Assembly: GCA_903642325.1 (NCBI GenBank)
Contig: CAHJWM010000022.1
Location: 1-64,000 of the forward strand
DNA: 64,000 nucleotides
Direction of reading: 5' to 3'
Source of the DNA: Myxococcales bacterium
Lineage (GTDB): Bacteria > Myxococcota_A > Polyangia > Polyangiales > Polyangiaceae
Position 1 is the first letter of the stretch, and the number at the start of each line of letters is the position of its first letter. Both the position numbers and the translations under genes were made by a program. The notes below the pieces were generated by a model that was given only the letters and a program-made list of their open reading frames with translations, did not search any database and was not told the origin of the DNA. Shown here in pieces: positions 27,097-34,695 of the stretch.

Positions 27097-27797
27097 GGGG
27101 CGAGTAGCCGCCTACCTGCCGCGAAACCCACTGCGCCGAGCGCGATCACCACCAGACCGTGAGATACCCAGAGGTGCCACGCCTCATGGCTTGGGCAACC
27201 GATGCCCACCGCCAGCGCGCCGCCCACGCCCCCGACCAAGCCGGCGAGTGCGCCCGAAAGCCGCGGCGTTGCCGGATCCGTACCACGCCAGGCGAGCAAC
27301 ACGCCGCCGCTCACGACTGCGCCGAGCACCAACGCCACTAAGGCACAGCTCATTGCGTGGCCGGCGCGCGCGCCGTGCGAAAACTGATTGAACGGCACGA
27401 ACGACCACGCGGACAGCGTCAGATAGCCGACGTAAAGCACCGGCACGGCGAACGCCAAAGCCAAGCGGAGCGTCCGCGCCGCCATGCCACCCCGCCGCGG
27501 GCCAAAAGCGGCGAACAGCACCACCGCTTGTACGATCGCCCAACCGAGCGCGCCGTAAACGCCCATGCGCAAGCCGAGCTCGGAGCGGTCGTTGCGAATT
27601 CCGAACCAGAACGCGGCGGCAGCGACGATGCTCGAGGCGGCAATGCACAGCGTGAGCCGCATGCCAGCAGACATGTGCTGCACCGGACATAGGTTTTTCG
27701 TGCATGCGCTGCGAATCGCCGTCGACACTTCCTCGCGCGGGCGTTCTGGCTTGGGCCAGGGCAGCTCAGCGAGTGGGTCGGGTTTGGGCATGCTCAT
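27093..27797 (-). CDS. NrsF-like (DUF1109) membrane anti-sigma factor
   Basis: A 234-residue protein with a polar N-terminus of about 45 residues and six predicted membrane helices, matching the size and topology of NrsF/DUF1109 proteins, which hold ECF sigma factors at the membrane. Cysteines are placed where signalling is possible: CTKNLC near residue 32, and GIGCPSHEAWHLWVSH near the C-terminus, close to the conserved Cys-Pro motif of this group. In Caulobacter, NrsF cysteines are needed to sense heavy metal or chromate stress through SigF (known from the literature). The ATG overlaps the stop of the ECF sigma gene, the usual arrangement for a sigma/anti-sigma pair. Confidence 0.72.
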   Translation of the reverse strand: MSMPKPDPLAELPWPKPERPREEVSTAIRSACTKNLCPVQHMSAGMRLTLCIAASSIVAAAAFWFGIRNDRSELGLRMGVYGALGWAIVQAVVLFAAFGPRRGGMAARTLRLALAFAVPVLYVGYLTLSAWSFVPFNQFSHGARAGHAMSCALVALVLGAVVSGGVLLAWRGTDPATPRLSGALAGLVGGVGGALAVGIGCPSHEAWHLWVSHGLVVIALGAVGFAAGRRLLAP

Positions 27798-28411
27798 GGT
27801 GTGCGCGAGTACTGCTCGAGATCCTTCCGCAATTGGTTGTACCCGCGGTGGACTCTGAGCTTGACGGCTGTTTCGGTGGCGCCCAGTACCGTCGCGGCTT
27901 CGGCGACGCTCAGGCCCGTGATCTTGGTCAATACGATGGCCTCGCGATACGTCTCAGGCAAGCGGCCAATGGCGATCTCCAGCGCGTCCGAAAGCTCGGT
28001 GGGTAACGGGCGCTCCTCGTGTTGTTGCTCTGGAAGCGACCCGTCAGGCGACAAATCTTCCGTGCGCACGTGAGCCGAGCGGCGCTCATCCAAAAATGAA
28101 CGCCGCGCGATGGCTAGGATCCAAGGTAGGACAGGCGCACCTCGCAAGTAACTCCCGCGTGCCCGGTGAATCTTGGAAAACGTGATCTGCAGCAAGTCCT
28201 CGGCGCGCTCGCGGTTACGCGTGAGTCGCAACAAATAACCCATCAAGTTCGGGGACACACGCCGGTACAGAAGCTCGAAAGACTCCGCTTCGCCATCCAC
28301 GTAGCGCTCCATGAGCTGCTCGGAGGTGCTCTCGGCGAGGCTGGGGCGGCGCGAAAGCGTCAAGCGCGCCACTTCTAACGCGGGCAAGAAGCTGGCGCTA
28401 TAGCTGGGCAC
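27794..28411 (-). CDS. ECF-subfamily RNA polymerase sigma factor
   Basis: A 205-residue ECF sigma factor. Region 2 runs from FELLYRRVSPNLMGYLLRLT through RERAEDLLQITFSKIHRAR, and region 4 contains the helix-turn-helix GLSVAEAATVLGATETAVKL. A GTG at 28411 is used; an internal ATG at the MERYVDG segment would shorten region 2 only slightly at its front. It heads a coupled operon with the NrsF-like anti-sigma and the TlpA-like thioredoxin, so its regulon may respond to redox or metal stress (inference). Its promoter should lie in 28412-28530. Confidence 0.9.
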   Translation of the reverse strand: MPSYSASFLPALEVARLTLSRRPSLAESTSEQLMERYVDGEAESFELLYRRVSPNLMGYLLRLTRNRERAEDLLQITFSKIHRARGSYLRGAPVLPWILAIARRSFLDERRSAHVRTEDLSPDGSLPEQQHEERPLPTELSDALEIAIGRLPETYREAIVLTKITGLSVAEAATVLGATETAVKLRVHRGYNQLRKDLEQYSRTP

Positions 28412-28531
28412 AGGGATCCACAGAGCAGTTTACGGGCGCCGCCAGCGCAAGGTTTCCGAATGGCCGATTTAGGTTTTTGGCCCGCCGTGACTTGCGCGGG
28501 GACTTCGCCGGCCCAAGGCCCAAAACGGCTA

Positions 28532-28558
28532 CGACCTCAAATTAAGGATTTGAGGTCG
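28532..28558 (-). terminator. 11-bp perfect hairpin spanning the OmpA-like gene stop codon
   Basis: CGACCTCAAAT (28532-28542) and ATTTGAGGTCG (28548-28558) are exact reverse complements around the loop TAAGG. The structure contains the last codons and the TGA of the minus-strand OmpA-like gene. On that strand it is followed by TAGCCGTTTT, a weak T tract, consistent with an intrinsic terminator. Confidence 0.65.
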
Positions 28559-29388
28559 AGCATCTCTTCCACGTCAGGCATCAGCACCAACTCCACGCGG
28601 CGGTTTTGCTGGCGTTCGGCCTCGGTGTCGTTCTTGCCTACCGGATCCGTGTCACCATAGCCGGCCGCATGCAAGCGGTCTTGGCTCAGGCCGCCGCCGC
28701 CGTCTTTGATGCTGACCGGAGCGATCAGGTAAACGAGCACTTCGCGCGCGCGCATCGCCGATAGGCCCCAGTTGTCCTCGAATCGACCGCCCTTCAGCGG
28801 TTTGTTGTCGGTGTGGCCCGCGATCTGAAAGTACCGCCCCAAGAGTTGCTTGTCATTTCTTATCACTTCGGCGACGGCATCGAGGACTTTCTTGCCCGCA
28901 GGCCGCAGCTTGTCGTCGCCCGAGGCGAACAGCACGTCCCCGGGCAAACGAATGACCATTCGGTTTCGTCGAATCTCGACCTTTAACCCCAGCTCGGTCA
29001 GCTTCTTCAGCTTGTCGCGCAAAACCTCGAAGCGTTCTTTGATGTGTTCGAGCTGCGCCGCGCGTGCCTGGTATTCCTTGAGCGCCTCGTTTACCTCCTC
29101 TAGGTTCTTGGCCAAGGTCTTGTTCTGCGAACCGGTCTGCTCGAGCTCTTGGCTCAACGAGGACACGTTTACACCCATCTTCGCGAGCTGTTCCTTGAGT
29201 TGGGCAACGAGCTGCTGTTGACTAGCTAGCTCTTGCTCGTCTGCGGCGTGCTGCGCTCGCTCACTATCGTCCTGCCGCGAAAGCTGGTTGTATTTGGCGA
29301 GTTGAGCCTGCCATTGGTTTTCGGAATAACCACAGCCGACGCCGACGACGACACACAGCGCCAAGCACGAGACCGCAGAAGCACGCAT
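28537..29388 (-). CDS. OmpA/MotB-domain lipoprotein with coiled coil
   Basis: Start set at the ATG at 29388, one codon after a possible GTG; the lipobox VGVGC then directs lipidation at about Cys19. A long coiled coil spans about 35-135 (heptad-like ELASQQQLVAQLKEQLAKMG). The C-terminal OmpA-like peptidoglycan-binding domain has the family signature DGDVLFASGDDKLRPAGKKV-type strand and the NDTEAERQQNRRVEL box. It likely tethers the outer membrane to peptidoglycan. The gene lies directly after a matrixin remnant whose stop overlaps this start. Confidence 0.88.
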   Translation of the reverse strand: MRASAVSCLALCVVVGVGCGYSENQWQAQLAKYNQLSRQDDSERAQHAADEQELASQQQLVAQLKEQLAKMGVNVSSLSQELEQTGSQNKTLAKNLEEVNEALKEYQARAAQLEHIKERFEVLRDKLKKLTELGLKVEIRRNRMVIRLPGDVLFASGDDKLRPAGKKVLDAVAEVIRNDKQLLGRYFQIAGHTDNKPLKGGRFEDNWGLSAMRAREVLVYLIAPVSIKDGGGGLSQDRLHAAGYGDTDPVGKNDTEAERQQNRRVELVLMPDVEEMLDLKSLI

Positions 29389-29866
29389 CACTCAAGGTTC
29401 TCCAGCCGTCCTGGCAATCGCCCAACAGCGGCCGAACCGTCGGCGAACGAGGGCGCGATGTCAATCGCGCGGCTCCGCCGCGGCGTATGCCCTGGGGACC
29501 AAAGTCTACGGACACTCGAGCCCGACGACGCGGCAGGTATTTGTGAGTGCGGCAAACCTAAAAAGTGGCCCGCCTCGTGCGTCAAGATTGACTCCAAGTC
29601 AGCAGAGTTTGGACTGCCATCGGTACTGAGGCGCGTCCCAGCGGCGTTGATCTCGACATCGACGTCTCGAATGACTCCGGTATCTAGATTGTATAGTGCA
29701 AGGTACTTAGGCCAAGCGCGTCCTCCCCGCCTATGTAAGGCCACTCATCATCGCGAAACATCCATACCTTCGCATTGGCGCCGGTCATTGAGCTCGACGA
29801 GAGGTTCGGCTTTGCCGAAAGACCGTGTCTGCCGGGCACCCTCCCGCTCGCCCGTGTCTGGACCAT
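29388..29866 (-). pseudogene. remnant of a matrixin-type metalloprotease gene
   Basis: The minus strand encodes pieces typical of myxobacterial matrixin (M10-like) lipoproteases, but in two frames. VWMFRDDEWPYIGGEDALG is in one frame, ending at a stop after LSTLHYTI. YNLDTGVIRDVDVEIN and the zinc site HEAGHFLGLPH (about 29579-29547) are in another. Dropping one TA from the TATA at 29692-29695 restores a smooth LSTLHYNLDTGV join. No start or signal peptide is intact upstream, and the conserved C-terminal motif is found only on the opposite strand. The gene therefore looks dead. The TA change could also be a sequencing artefact. Confidence 0.65.
29440..29544 (+). other. apparent inverted segment of the matrixin remnant
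   Basis: On the plus strand, 29503-29544 encodes SLRTLEPDDAAGIC, which matches the C-terminal hallmark of matrixin lipoproteases (a Leu-Arg-Thr-Leu, Asp-Asp, Ala-Gly-Ile-Cys pattern). In a normal gene this would follow the zinc-site HEAGHFLGLPHS in the same direction. Here the minus-strand zinc-site reading ends sensibly at 29544, exactly where the plus-strand motif ends, so the join at 29544/29545 looks like an inversion breakpoint. The other breakpoint is near 29437-29446, upstream of plus-strand NEGAMS. I see no inverted repeats at the ends. Confidence 0.5.
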
Positions 29867-30183
29867 TCGGACGGCGACAGCTTTGACGTCGGCCGAGACT
29901 GGTGGCCGTCAAGCCGTTCAATGCGCAGCCCATCATCGCGTCTTCGACGACGTGCTCGTCGAAGTGCAATGTCGCAATCGTTGAGTGACTCACGGCCCGG
30001 AACGTCGCTTCGGGTTTAGCGTGCGTGGTTACGGCGAAGCATCGCACCTAGCACGCGCGGCGGCACGGTGTGCCGCACTTCCGGGAAGGTCACGCTTGTT
30101 ATAGCGAAGGGAGCGCGCGCACAGCGCCGAGCTTGGACTCGAGTGCAACAAACTCCCTTAGATAACGCGTGTCGAGGCCCGCC

Positions 30184-30238
30184 GTCACGGTCAAGTTCCG
30201 TTATCGTCACTCTGACGTCACGCGTCCGCGTTTACATC
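30184..30238 (+). promoter_or_regulatory. Pho-box-like array (11-bp repeats) before the TonB-phosphate operon
   Basis: Units start every 11 bp: GTCACGGTCAA at 30184, GTTCCGTTATC at 30195, GTCACTCTGAC at 30206, GTCACGCGTCC at 30217, and a weaker GCGTTTACATC at 30228. PhoB recognises direct 11-bp repeats with a GTCAY-type core, so this is a likely PhoB site for the gene starting at 30472. It lies about 230 bp upstream of that start. Apart from this site, two leader hairpins and the protease remnant to its left, I see no gene in 29867-30471. Confidence 0.65.
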
Positions 30239-30268
30239 GAGTACGTCCTCATAACGTCTTGAAGCGTT

Positions 30269-30312
30269 CGTTTTCAGCACTGGAAACGCTCTGTCGCGTC
30301 ATCGAATGACGC
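30269..30312 (+). other. two leader hairpins between the Pho-box-like site and the first gene
   Basis: CGTTTTC (30269-30275) pairs with GGAAACG (30282-30288), with one T-G pair and the loop AGCACT. Next, GCGTCAT (30296-30302) pairs perfectly with ATGACGC (30306-30312) around CGA. If transcription starts just after the Pho-box-like site, both would be in a leader of about 200 nt. They resemble stabilising structures or small operators; no known riboswitch is recognised. Confidence 0.4.
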
Positions 30313-30471
30313 TAATTGCCCCGAATGCCATCGAAACGGCACTCAATTACGCCCTGAGCATCACCATGACCATCGCAAAACGTTTCGACTCAGTCATCGC
30401 GTCGCCACATATCGCGAATACGGTCCGCCGCATTCCTCGACAGCAAATTTCCAATGAGGAGTGGAGTTAAA

Positions 30472-31701
30472 ATGGGCAGACTAAACAAACTAACGAGGCG
30501 CTCGATCGTTTCGGGCTGTGCGCTCGCCGGCGCATCGGTATTCGCACAAGGTGCCTTCATGAGAAGCGCACACGCCATCACCAATTCGGGAAGCTGCTCC
30601 GCGTTGCCGAACCCCGTATACATCTCTGGGTCCAGCGCAGTGAAGCCGGTTCTCCAGGGCCTCGCTCAGACCGTCAAGGCCACGACCACTCTCGTGTACT
30701 TCTCCAATGGGTCATGCACGGGCGTGCAGGCGGTCCTCGGTACCGCTCAGACGGCCACGACGACCGCCGTTTGGTGGGATACACCGACCGCGGACAACCC
30801 CACTGGCGAAACCAACTGTACGACGACCACGGCCCAGGCCGTTGACGTCGGCGTTTCTGACGTGTTCGCCACGACTTGTCCGGGGGTCACTCAAGACCTG
30901 GTATCGGCGGCGAATATCGGTGATTTCGATACTTTTTTCGCGCAAGTGATGGAGTTCGTGGTGCCCGTAGGCTCCGACCAAACGTCTATCAGCGCGGAGG
31001 CCGCATACCTCACCTTTGGCTTCGGAGCCGATGGCGCCACGACTTGGAACAATCCAACGCTTTACGCCGTTCGCAACAACACCTCGGGTACGCAGGCGAT
31101 GTTGGGCAAAGCCATCAAGCTCGATGCAAGCATTTGGAAGGGCGTCAATTCAGGATCTAGCGGCGGTGTCGTCACTGCAATAGGCACGCCGGCGGGCGAT
31201 CCCAAGAAGACGATCGGTATCTTGTCCTCGGGTGAAGCAGACCCGAACAGCGCGACGATCAAAAAGCTCGCTTTCCAGGGCTACGGACAGACGTGCGCCT
31301 TCTGGGCGGACTCGGGCGTGAGTCAGAAGGACAAAGTCTACGTCCGCGACGGGCATTACCCAGTTTGGGGACCGCTGCACGTTCTTGCCAAAGTCAACGC
31401 GGCCGGCGTGGCGACGGACGCCAAAGCCAAGGCATTGATCGACGTTTTCGCGGCCCAAGACAAGTCAGTGGTGGACGTGGAGATCAACGCGAACGTCGTG
31501 CCGCTTTGCGCCATGAATGTCTCGCGCACGAGCGAGGTTGGGCCGTTGATGTCGGTTCAGCCCACGGGTGCGTGTGGCTGCTACTTCGATTCGAAGCGCA
31601 AGACTGGCGGCGCGGGCGCCGATTGCACGGTGTGCACGACCAACGCGGACTGCACGGGCTCCGCCAAGAAGTGCAACTACGGCTACTGCGAGGTAAAGTG
31701 A
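30472..31701 (+). CDS. PstS-like secreted substrate-binding protein with Cys-rich tail
   Basis: The ATG at 30472 (409 residues) is preferred to one at 30454 because the purine-rich GAGGAGTGGAG lies just before it. The signal peptide has a twin-arginine-like start (LTRRSIVSG) and a cleavage site after SAHA at residue 35. The mature part resembles PstS-type binding proteins: it opens with VYISGSSAVKPVLQGLAQ, and the NNTSGTQAML loop stands where PstS has its phosphate-binding Ser-Gly-Thr. The last 45 residues hold eight cysteines (CGCYFDS to NYGYCEVK), an extra disulfide-rich module absent from PstS. It heads the Pho-box-linked TonB operon with no ABC permease beside it. Confidence 0.78.
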   Translation: MGRLNKLTRRSIVSGCALAGASVFAQGAFMRSAHAITNSGSCSALPNPVYISGSSAVKPVLQGLAQTVKATTTLVYFSNGSCTGVQAVLGTAQTATTTAVWWDTPTADNPTGETNCTTTTAQAVDVGVSDVFATTCPGVTQDLVSAANIGDFDTFFAQVMEFVVPVGSDQTSISAEAAYLTFGFGADGATTWNNPTLYAVRNNTSGTQAMLGKAIKLDASIWKGVNSGSSGGVVTAIGTPAGDPKKTIGILSSGEADPNSATIKKLAFQGYGQTCAFWADSGVSQKDKVYVRDGHYPVWGPLHVLAKVNAAGVATDAKAKALIDVFAAQDKSVVDVEINANVVPLCAMNVSRTSEVGPLMSVQPTGACGCYFDSKRKTGGAGADCTVCTTNADCTGSAKKCNYGYCEVK

Positions 31702-32156
31702 TGTCTGTCTTCAATTCAAAAAAGCTCGGTTTCTTGGCGGCAGGCCTTACCTTTCTGACGCTTGCCGCCACGCAAGGCTGCGGCGATGACGACAACCAGG
31801 TCGCGCCGACCGCGGGCACCGGCGGTGACATTGGAGAATCGGGTTCAGGCGGCCGTTCTGGCTCCGGCTCGGGCAACAAAGCTGGCGGCGGCGGCGACGC
31901 TGGCAGCGGCGAGCCGACACCGCCCGCCGACACCGCGGGAGCGGGCGGCGAGGCCGGCGAACCTGGCGCACCGGCAGGCGGTACGAGTGGCTCGGGGGGC
32001 TCGGGTGGCTCGGTATCCTGTGATGGCCCGAAGGGTTGTTACGCGTGCGCGCCCACGACGCCCACGCAGTTTGCCAATCACTGCGTCAGTGGTGGTTGCC
32101 CCGCGACCTTCGACAACAGCACTTTGACCCAGATTGCCAAGGTGGGAACTCTCTGA
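31701..32156 (+). CDS. Gly/Ser-rich lipoprotein with C-terminal cysteines
   Basis: A 151-residue lipoprotein whose ATG at 31701 overlaps the stop of the binding-protein gene (TGATG). The signal peptide ends in the lipobox ATQGC. Residues 30-105 are a flexible tether of Gly, Ser, Ala, Glu and Pro. The last 45 residues form a small domain with five cysteines (VSCDGPKGCYACAP and NHCVSGGCPATF). The matching Cys-rich tail of the preceding protein suggests the two could dock or form related disulfide folds (inference). No known family is recognised. Confidence 0.7.
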   Translation: MSVFNSKKLGFLAAGLTFLTLAATQGCGDDDNQVAPTAGTGGDIGESGSGGRSGSGSGNKAGGGGDAGSGEPTPPADTAGAGGEAGEPGAPAGGTSGSGGSGGSVSCDGPKGCYACAPTTPTQFANHCVSGGCPATFDNSTLTQIAKVGTL

Positions 32157-32189
32157 GTTTTCCCCGATCAACCTAGTTAGCCGGAAGAC

Positions 32190-32223
32190 TGCCGGGGTGT
32201 TCGATACCGAGGACGCCCCGGCA
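32190..32223 (+). other. strong intercistronic stem-loop
   Basis: TGCCGGGG (32190-32197) and CCCCGGCA (32216-32223) are exact complements, and five more pairs (two T-G) extend the stem inwards to the loop GATACCGA. It lies between the lipoprotein stop (32156) and the porin start (32258). There is no T run after it, so it more likely protects the upstream mRNA or attenuates the downstream part. Either would favour the binding protein over the membrane components. Confidence 0.6.
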
Positions 32224-32257
32224 TTCTCTCGCCCAGCATCAGTGATTCGGAGCATTC

Positions 32258-33781
32258 GTGAATAGGCATACTTCTGCGGTGTTTGCCGCCGCGCTCGTAG
32301 CGGCTCTGAGCAGACCCGCATCGGCGCAACCCGCGCCCTCACCATCGCCCGCAGCGCCAGAGCCGCCGGCTCCGGCTGCGCCCGTGGAGAGTGTCCCGCA
32401 AGCGGCCCCAGAGGCTCCTCCTGCCGCGGCGAACGCGGAGCTCGAAAAGCAACTCACGATGCAGCGCGCCGATCTGGACGAGCAGGACGCGCGGATTGCA
32501 GAGCTGGAGAAACAACTCAAGAGTTTTAACAAGCCCGCGCAGGCGAAGCCCGCAGTGGCAGCGCGCGAGACGAAGAGAGACGACGTGACGGCCAAGCCGG
32601 CCGCACCTGCGACGCTGGTCGATGACACACTCAAAGTGACGGGCTACGTTCAGGCGGAGTACGAGGGTCATCAAGACTCCGAAGACCAACTCGCGCCAGG
32701 CGGCGCGCCGTTGAACTTGAATCGCTTCGTGCTTCGCCGCGCGCGGCTCAAGCTGACGCGGGACTGGCGCTACGGCGCGATGCTGCTCGAGTTGGACGCC
32801 AACAGCGTTCGAGGCGCCGCGATCGGCGTTCAGCACGCCGAAGTATCGCTTGCGTATCGGAACGCTGACCAGACCCCTCTCGTGCAGTTGACGATGGGCC
32901 TGTTCGACAACCCCTTCGGCCGGGAAGTCTTGGAGTCGCCTCGGGAGCGGCCGTTCATGGAGCGTTCGTTCGCGTCACGCGAATTTTTCCCTTCGGAGCC
33001 CGACTTGGGTTTGCGCATCTCCGGGCAGGCGGCCTGGTTTCGGTATTCAGTGGCCGTGGTCAATGGCCAGCCACTCGGCGACCGCACCGGCTTCATCTTG
33101 CAAGATCCCAATTCACACAAGGACGTGCTCGGCCGCGTGGGAGTCGACGTGAGTTTGCCATCGGCGCTGCGCATCGTCGGCGGGGTATCGGTGCTGAACG
33201 GTGAAGGGTTTCATCCCGGCACCGACGCGACCAAAGGCACCCTCACTTGGCGAGACAATGTTTCTGAAGACAACTTGGTGCAGTTCCCAGAAGTCGTCGG
33301 CTTGCCCGGTACAGCGGGGAGCCCTTCACAAAACTTCACGCGTTGGCTGCTGGGCGCGGACGTGGGGGCGGAGCTCGTATCGAAGTTCGGCAAAACCCAT
33401 TTGTTCGCCGAGCTCAGCTTCGGCTCCAATATGGACCGCAACGTGTTCGTGGCCGACCCCACCACGAATGGCTTCGACGAACGCGAATTCGGCTATTACA
33501 TCGCACTCTATCATGAGTTCAAGCAGGGCCCGATCGCCGGTTTTCGGTATGACGCCTATAACCCCAATTCTGATTTTCTGGACTCGCGGCGCGGAACTTT
33601 GATCCCGACCACCGAGACGATCGACACTTACTCGCCTCTGCTTGGTTTTCAGGTGCCGCACCGGGCGCGCCTGGTCGCACAGTACGACATCATTCGCGAC
33701 GCTGAGGCGCGCAACACTGCGGGTGTGCCCGTAGATCGAAAGAACAACGTTTGGACCATTCGTCTTCAGGGAGAGCTGTGA
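32258..33781 (+). CDS. OprP/OprO-type phosphate-selective porin
   Basis: A 507-residue outer-membrane protein starting at the GTG at 32258. A signal peptide ends near SRPASAQ. A Pro/Ala linker and a coiled coil (about 63-95, LEKQLTMQRADLDEQDARIA) follow, which in this family mediates trimer or periplasmic contacts. From about residue 120 there are alternating beta strands (VTGYVQAEYEGHQ, NRFVLRRARLKLTRDW, VQLTMGLFDNPFGREVLESP), in the pattern of phosphate-selective porin O/P. It ends with a polar-terminal strand (NVWTIRLQGEL). In a Pho-linked operon, phosphate or polyphosphate passage is likely. Confidence 0.85.
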   Translation: MNRHTSAVFAAALVAALSRPASAQPAPSPSPAAPEPPAPAAPVESVPQAAPEAPPAAANAELEKQLTMQRADLDEQDARIAELEKQLKSFNKPAQAKPAVAARETKRDDVTAKPAAPATLVDDTLKVTGYVQAEYEGHQDSEDQLAPGGAPLNLNRFVLRRARLKLTRDWRYGAMLLELDANSVRGAAIGVQHAEVSLAYRNADQTPLVQLTMGLFDNPFGREVLESPRERPFMERSFASREFFPSEPDLGLRISGQAAWFRYSVAVVNGQPLGDRTGFILQDPNSHKDVLGRVGVDVSLPSALRIVGGVSVLNGEGFHPGTDATKGTLTWRDNVSEDNLVQFPEVVGLPGTAGSPSQNFTRWLLGADVGAELVSKFGKTHLFAELSFGSNMDRNVFVADPTTNGFDEREFGYYIALYHEFKQGPIAGFRYDAYNPNSDFLDSRRGTLIPTTETIDTYSPLLGFQVPHRARLVAQYDIIRDAEARNTAGVPVDRKNNVWTIRLQGEL

Positions 33782-34695
33782 TGCGCCACGCCTTTTTCTG
33801 TGCACTCTCCGCGTTATCGCTGACGCTCTCGGGCTGCGGTGATTCTTCGTCGGCCCACACGGGCTTGGCCGAGCCCTTGCGCGTGACCAACGGCACCTAC
33901 TTCGAGGGCGATTTTCCAGCGACGAAAACTACGAGCCCGCAAGTTGCCCAGATCAACATTCGCAACACCGAGTTCGCGGCCGGCACCGCGGGCAAAGGTA
34001 TTACGGGTTTGGCAGACTCCAAGTCACAGTCGGTCGCTCTCGGGCTTCAAGGGCTCAGTCATGGCTACTGGGTAGTTCCCGTCGGGGCACCAGATTTGAT
34101 GACCATTGGCACGTTCACTTGGTCTGCCAATTGCGATTTTTCGCGCGATATTCCCGTCGGGATGCACGACTTGGACGTCGCTGCCGCCGACGAAAGTGGC
34201 CATTTCGGGCCCCTCATGACGGCCAGCTTGAACATCCAGCCGTTCATTCCGGCAGGTCACGTCGTGGCATCGCTGTCCTGGGGTGTCGACGCGGATCTCG
34301 ATCTGCACCTCGTGGGGCCGAGCGGAAAAGAGCTCGATCCGAAGCATCCGAACAGCACGCAGCTGTTCGATGCGGGTGATGACAAGGGCATGCCCATGCC
34401 CGGCAACGGTTTGCTAGACCACGACTCGCTCGCCTCTTGCTACCCAGACGGGCTGCGTACGGAAAACGTGGTTTGGACCGACAATCCCGAAGAAGGCGGC
34501 TATTTGGTACGCGTCGACATGTTCAACGCATGCGGCAAACCGAGCGCGAGCTTCGTGTTCTCGCTGTACGTAGACGGCAAACGGGTGCTCGAAAAACACG
34601 GCCGGTTGCTGGACCTCAATGCCGACGGCGGAGGCCCGGGCTCAGGTCTCTTCGTCACCGACTTCAGCTGTAAAGGAACGGGCACATGCTCATAA
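33781..34695 (+). CDS. YfaP-like lipoprotein
   Basis: The ATG at 33781 overlaps the porin stop (TGATG); 304 residues. The lipobox is SLTLSGCGDS. The C-terminal half contains SWGVDADLDLHLVGPSGKEL and GGYLVRVDMFNACGKPSASF. This is the pattern of YfaP/DUF2135-type beta-sandwich domains, whose Trp-x-x-Asp-x-Asp-Leu-Asp-Leu motif may bind metal. The first half is beta-rich without a known signature. It is likely periplasmic or at the outer membrane, next to the porin. Its 3' end overlaps exbB by 10 bp. Confidence 0.7.
   Translation: MRHAFFCALSALSLTLSGCGDSSSAHTGLAEPLRVTNGTYFEGDFPATKTTSPQVAQINIRNTEFAAGTAGKGITGLADSKSQSVALGLQGLSHGYWVVPVGAPDLMTIGTFTWSANCDFSRDIPVGMHDLDVAAADESGHFGPLMTASLNIQPFIPAGHVVASLSWGVDADLDLHLVGPSGKELDPKHPNSTQLFDAGDDKGMPMPGNGLLDHDSLASCYPDGLRTENVVWTDNPEEGGYLVRVDMFNACGKPSASFVFSLYVDGKRVLEKHGRLLDLNADGGGPGSGLFVTDFSCKGTGTCS

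Noticed and set aside
29503-29560. Plus-strand frame as a separate real gene
   Set aside because: It has no start or family apart from the matrixin C-terminal motif, so it is treated as an inverted piece of the broken gene.
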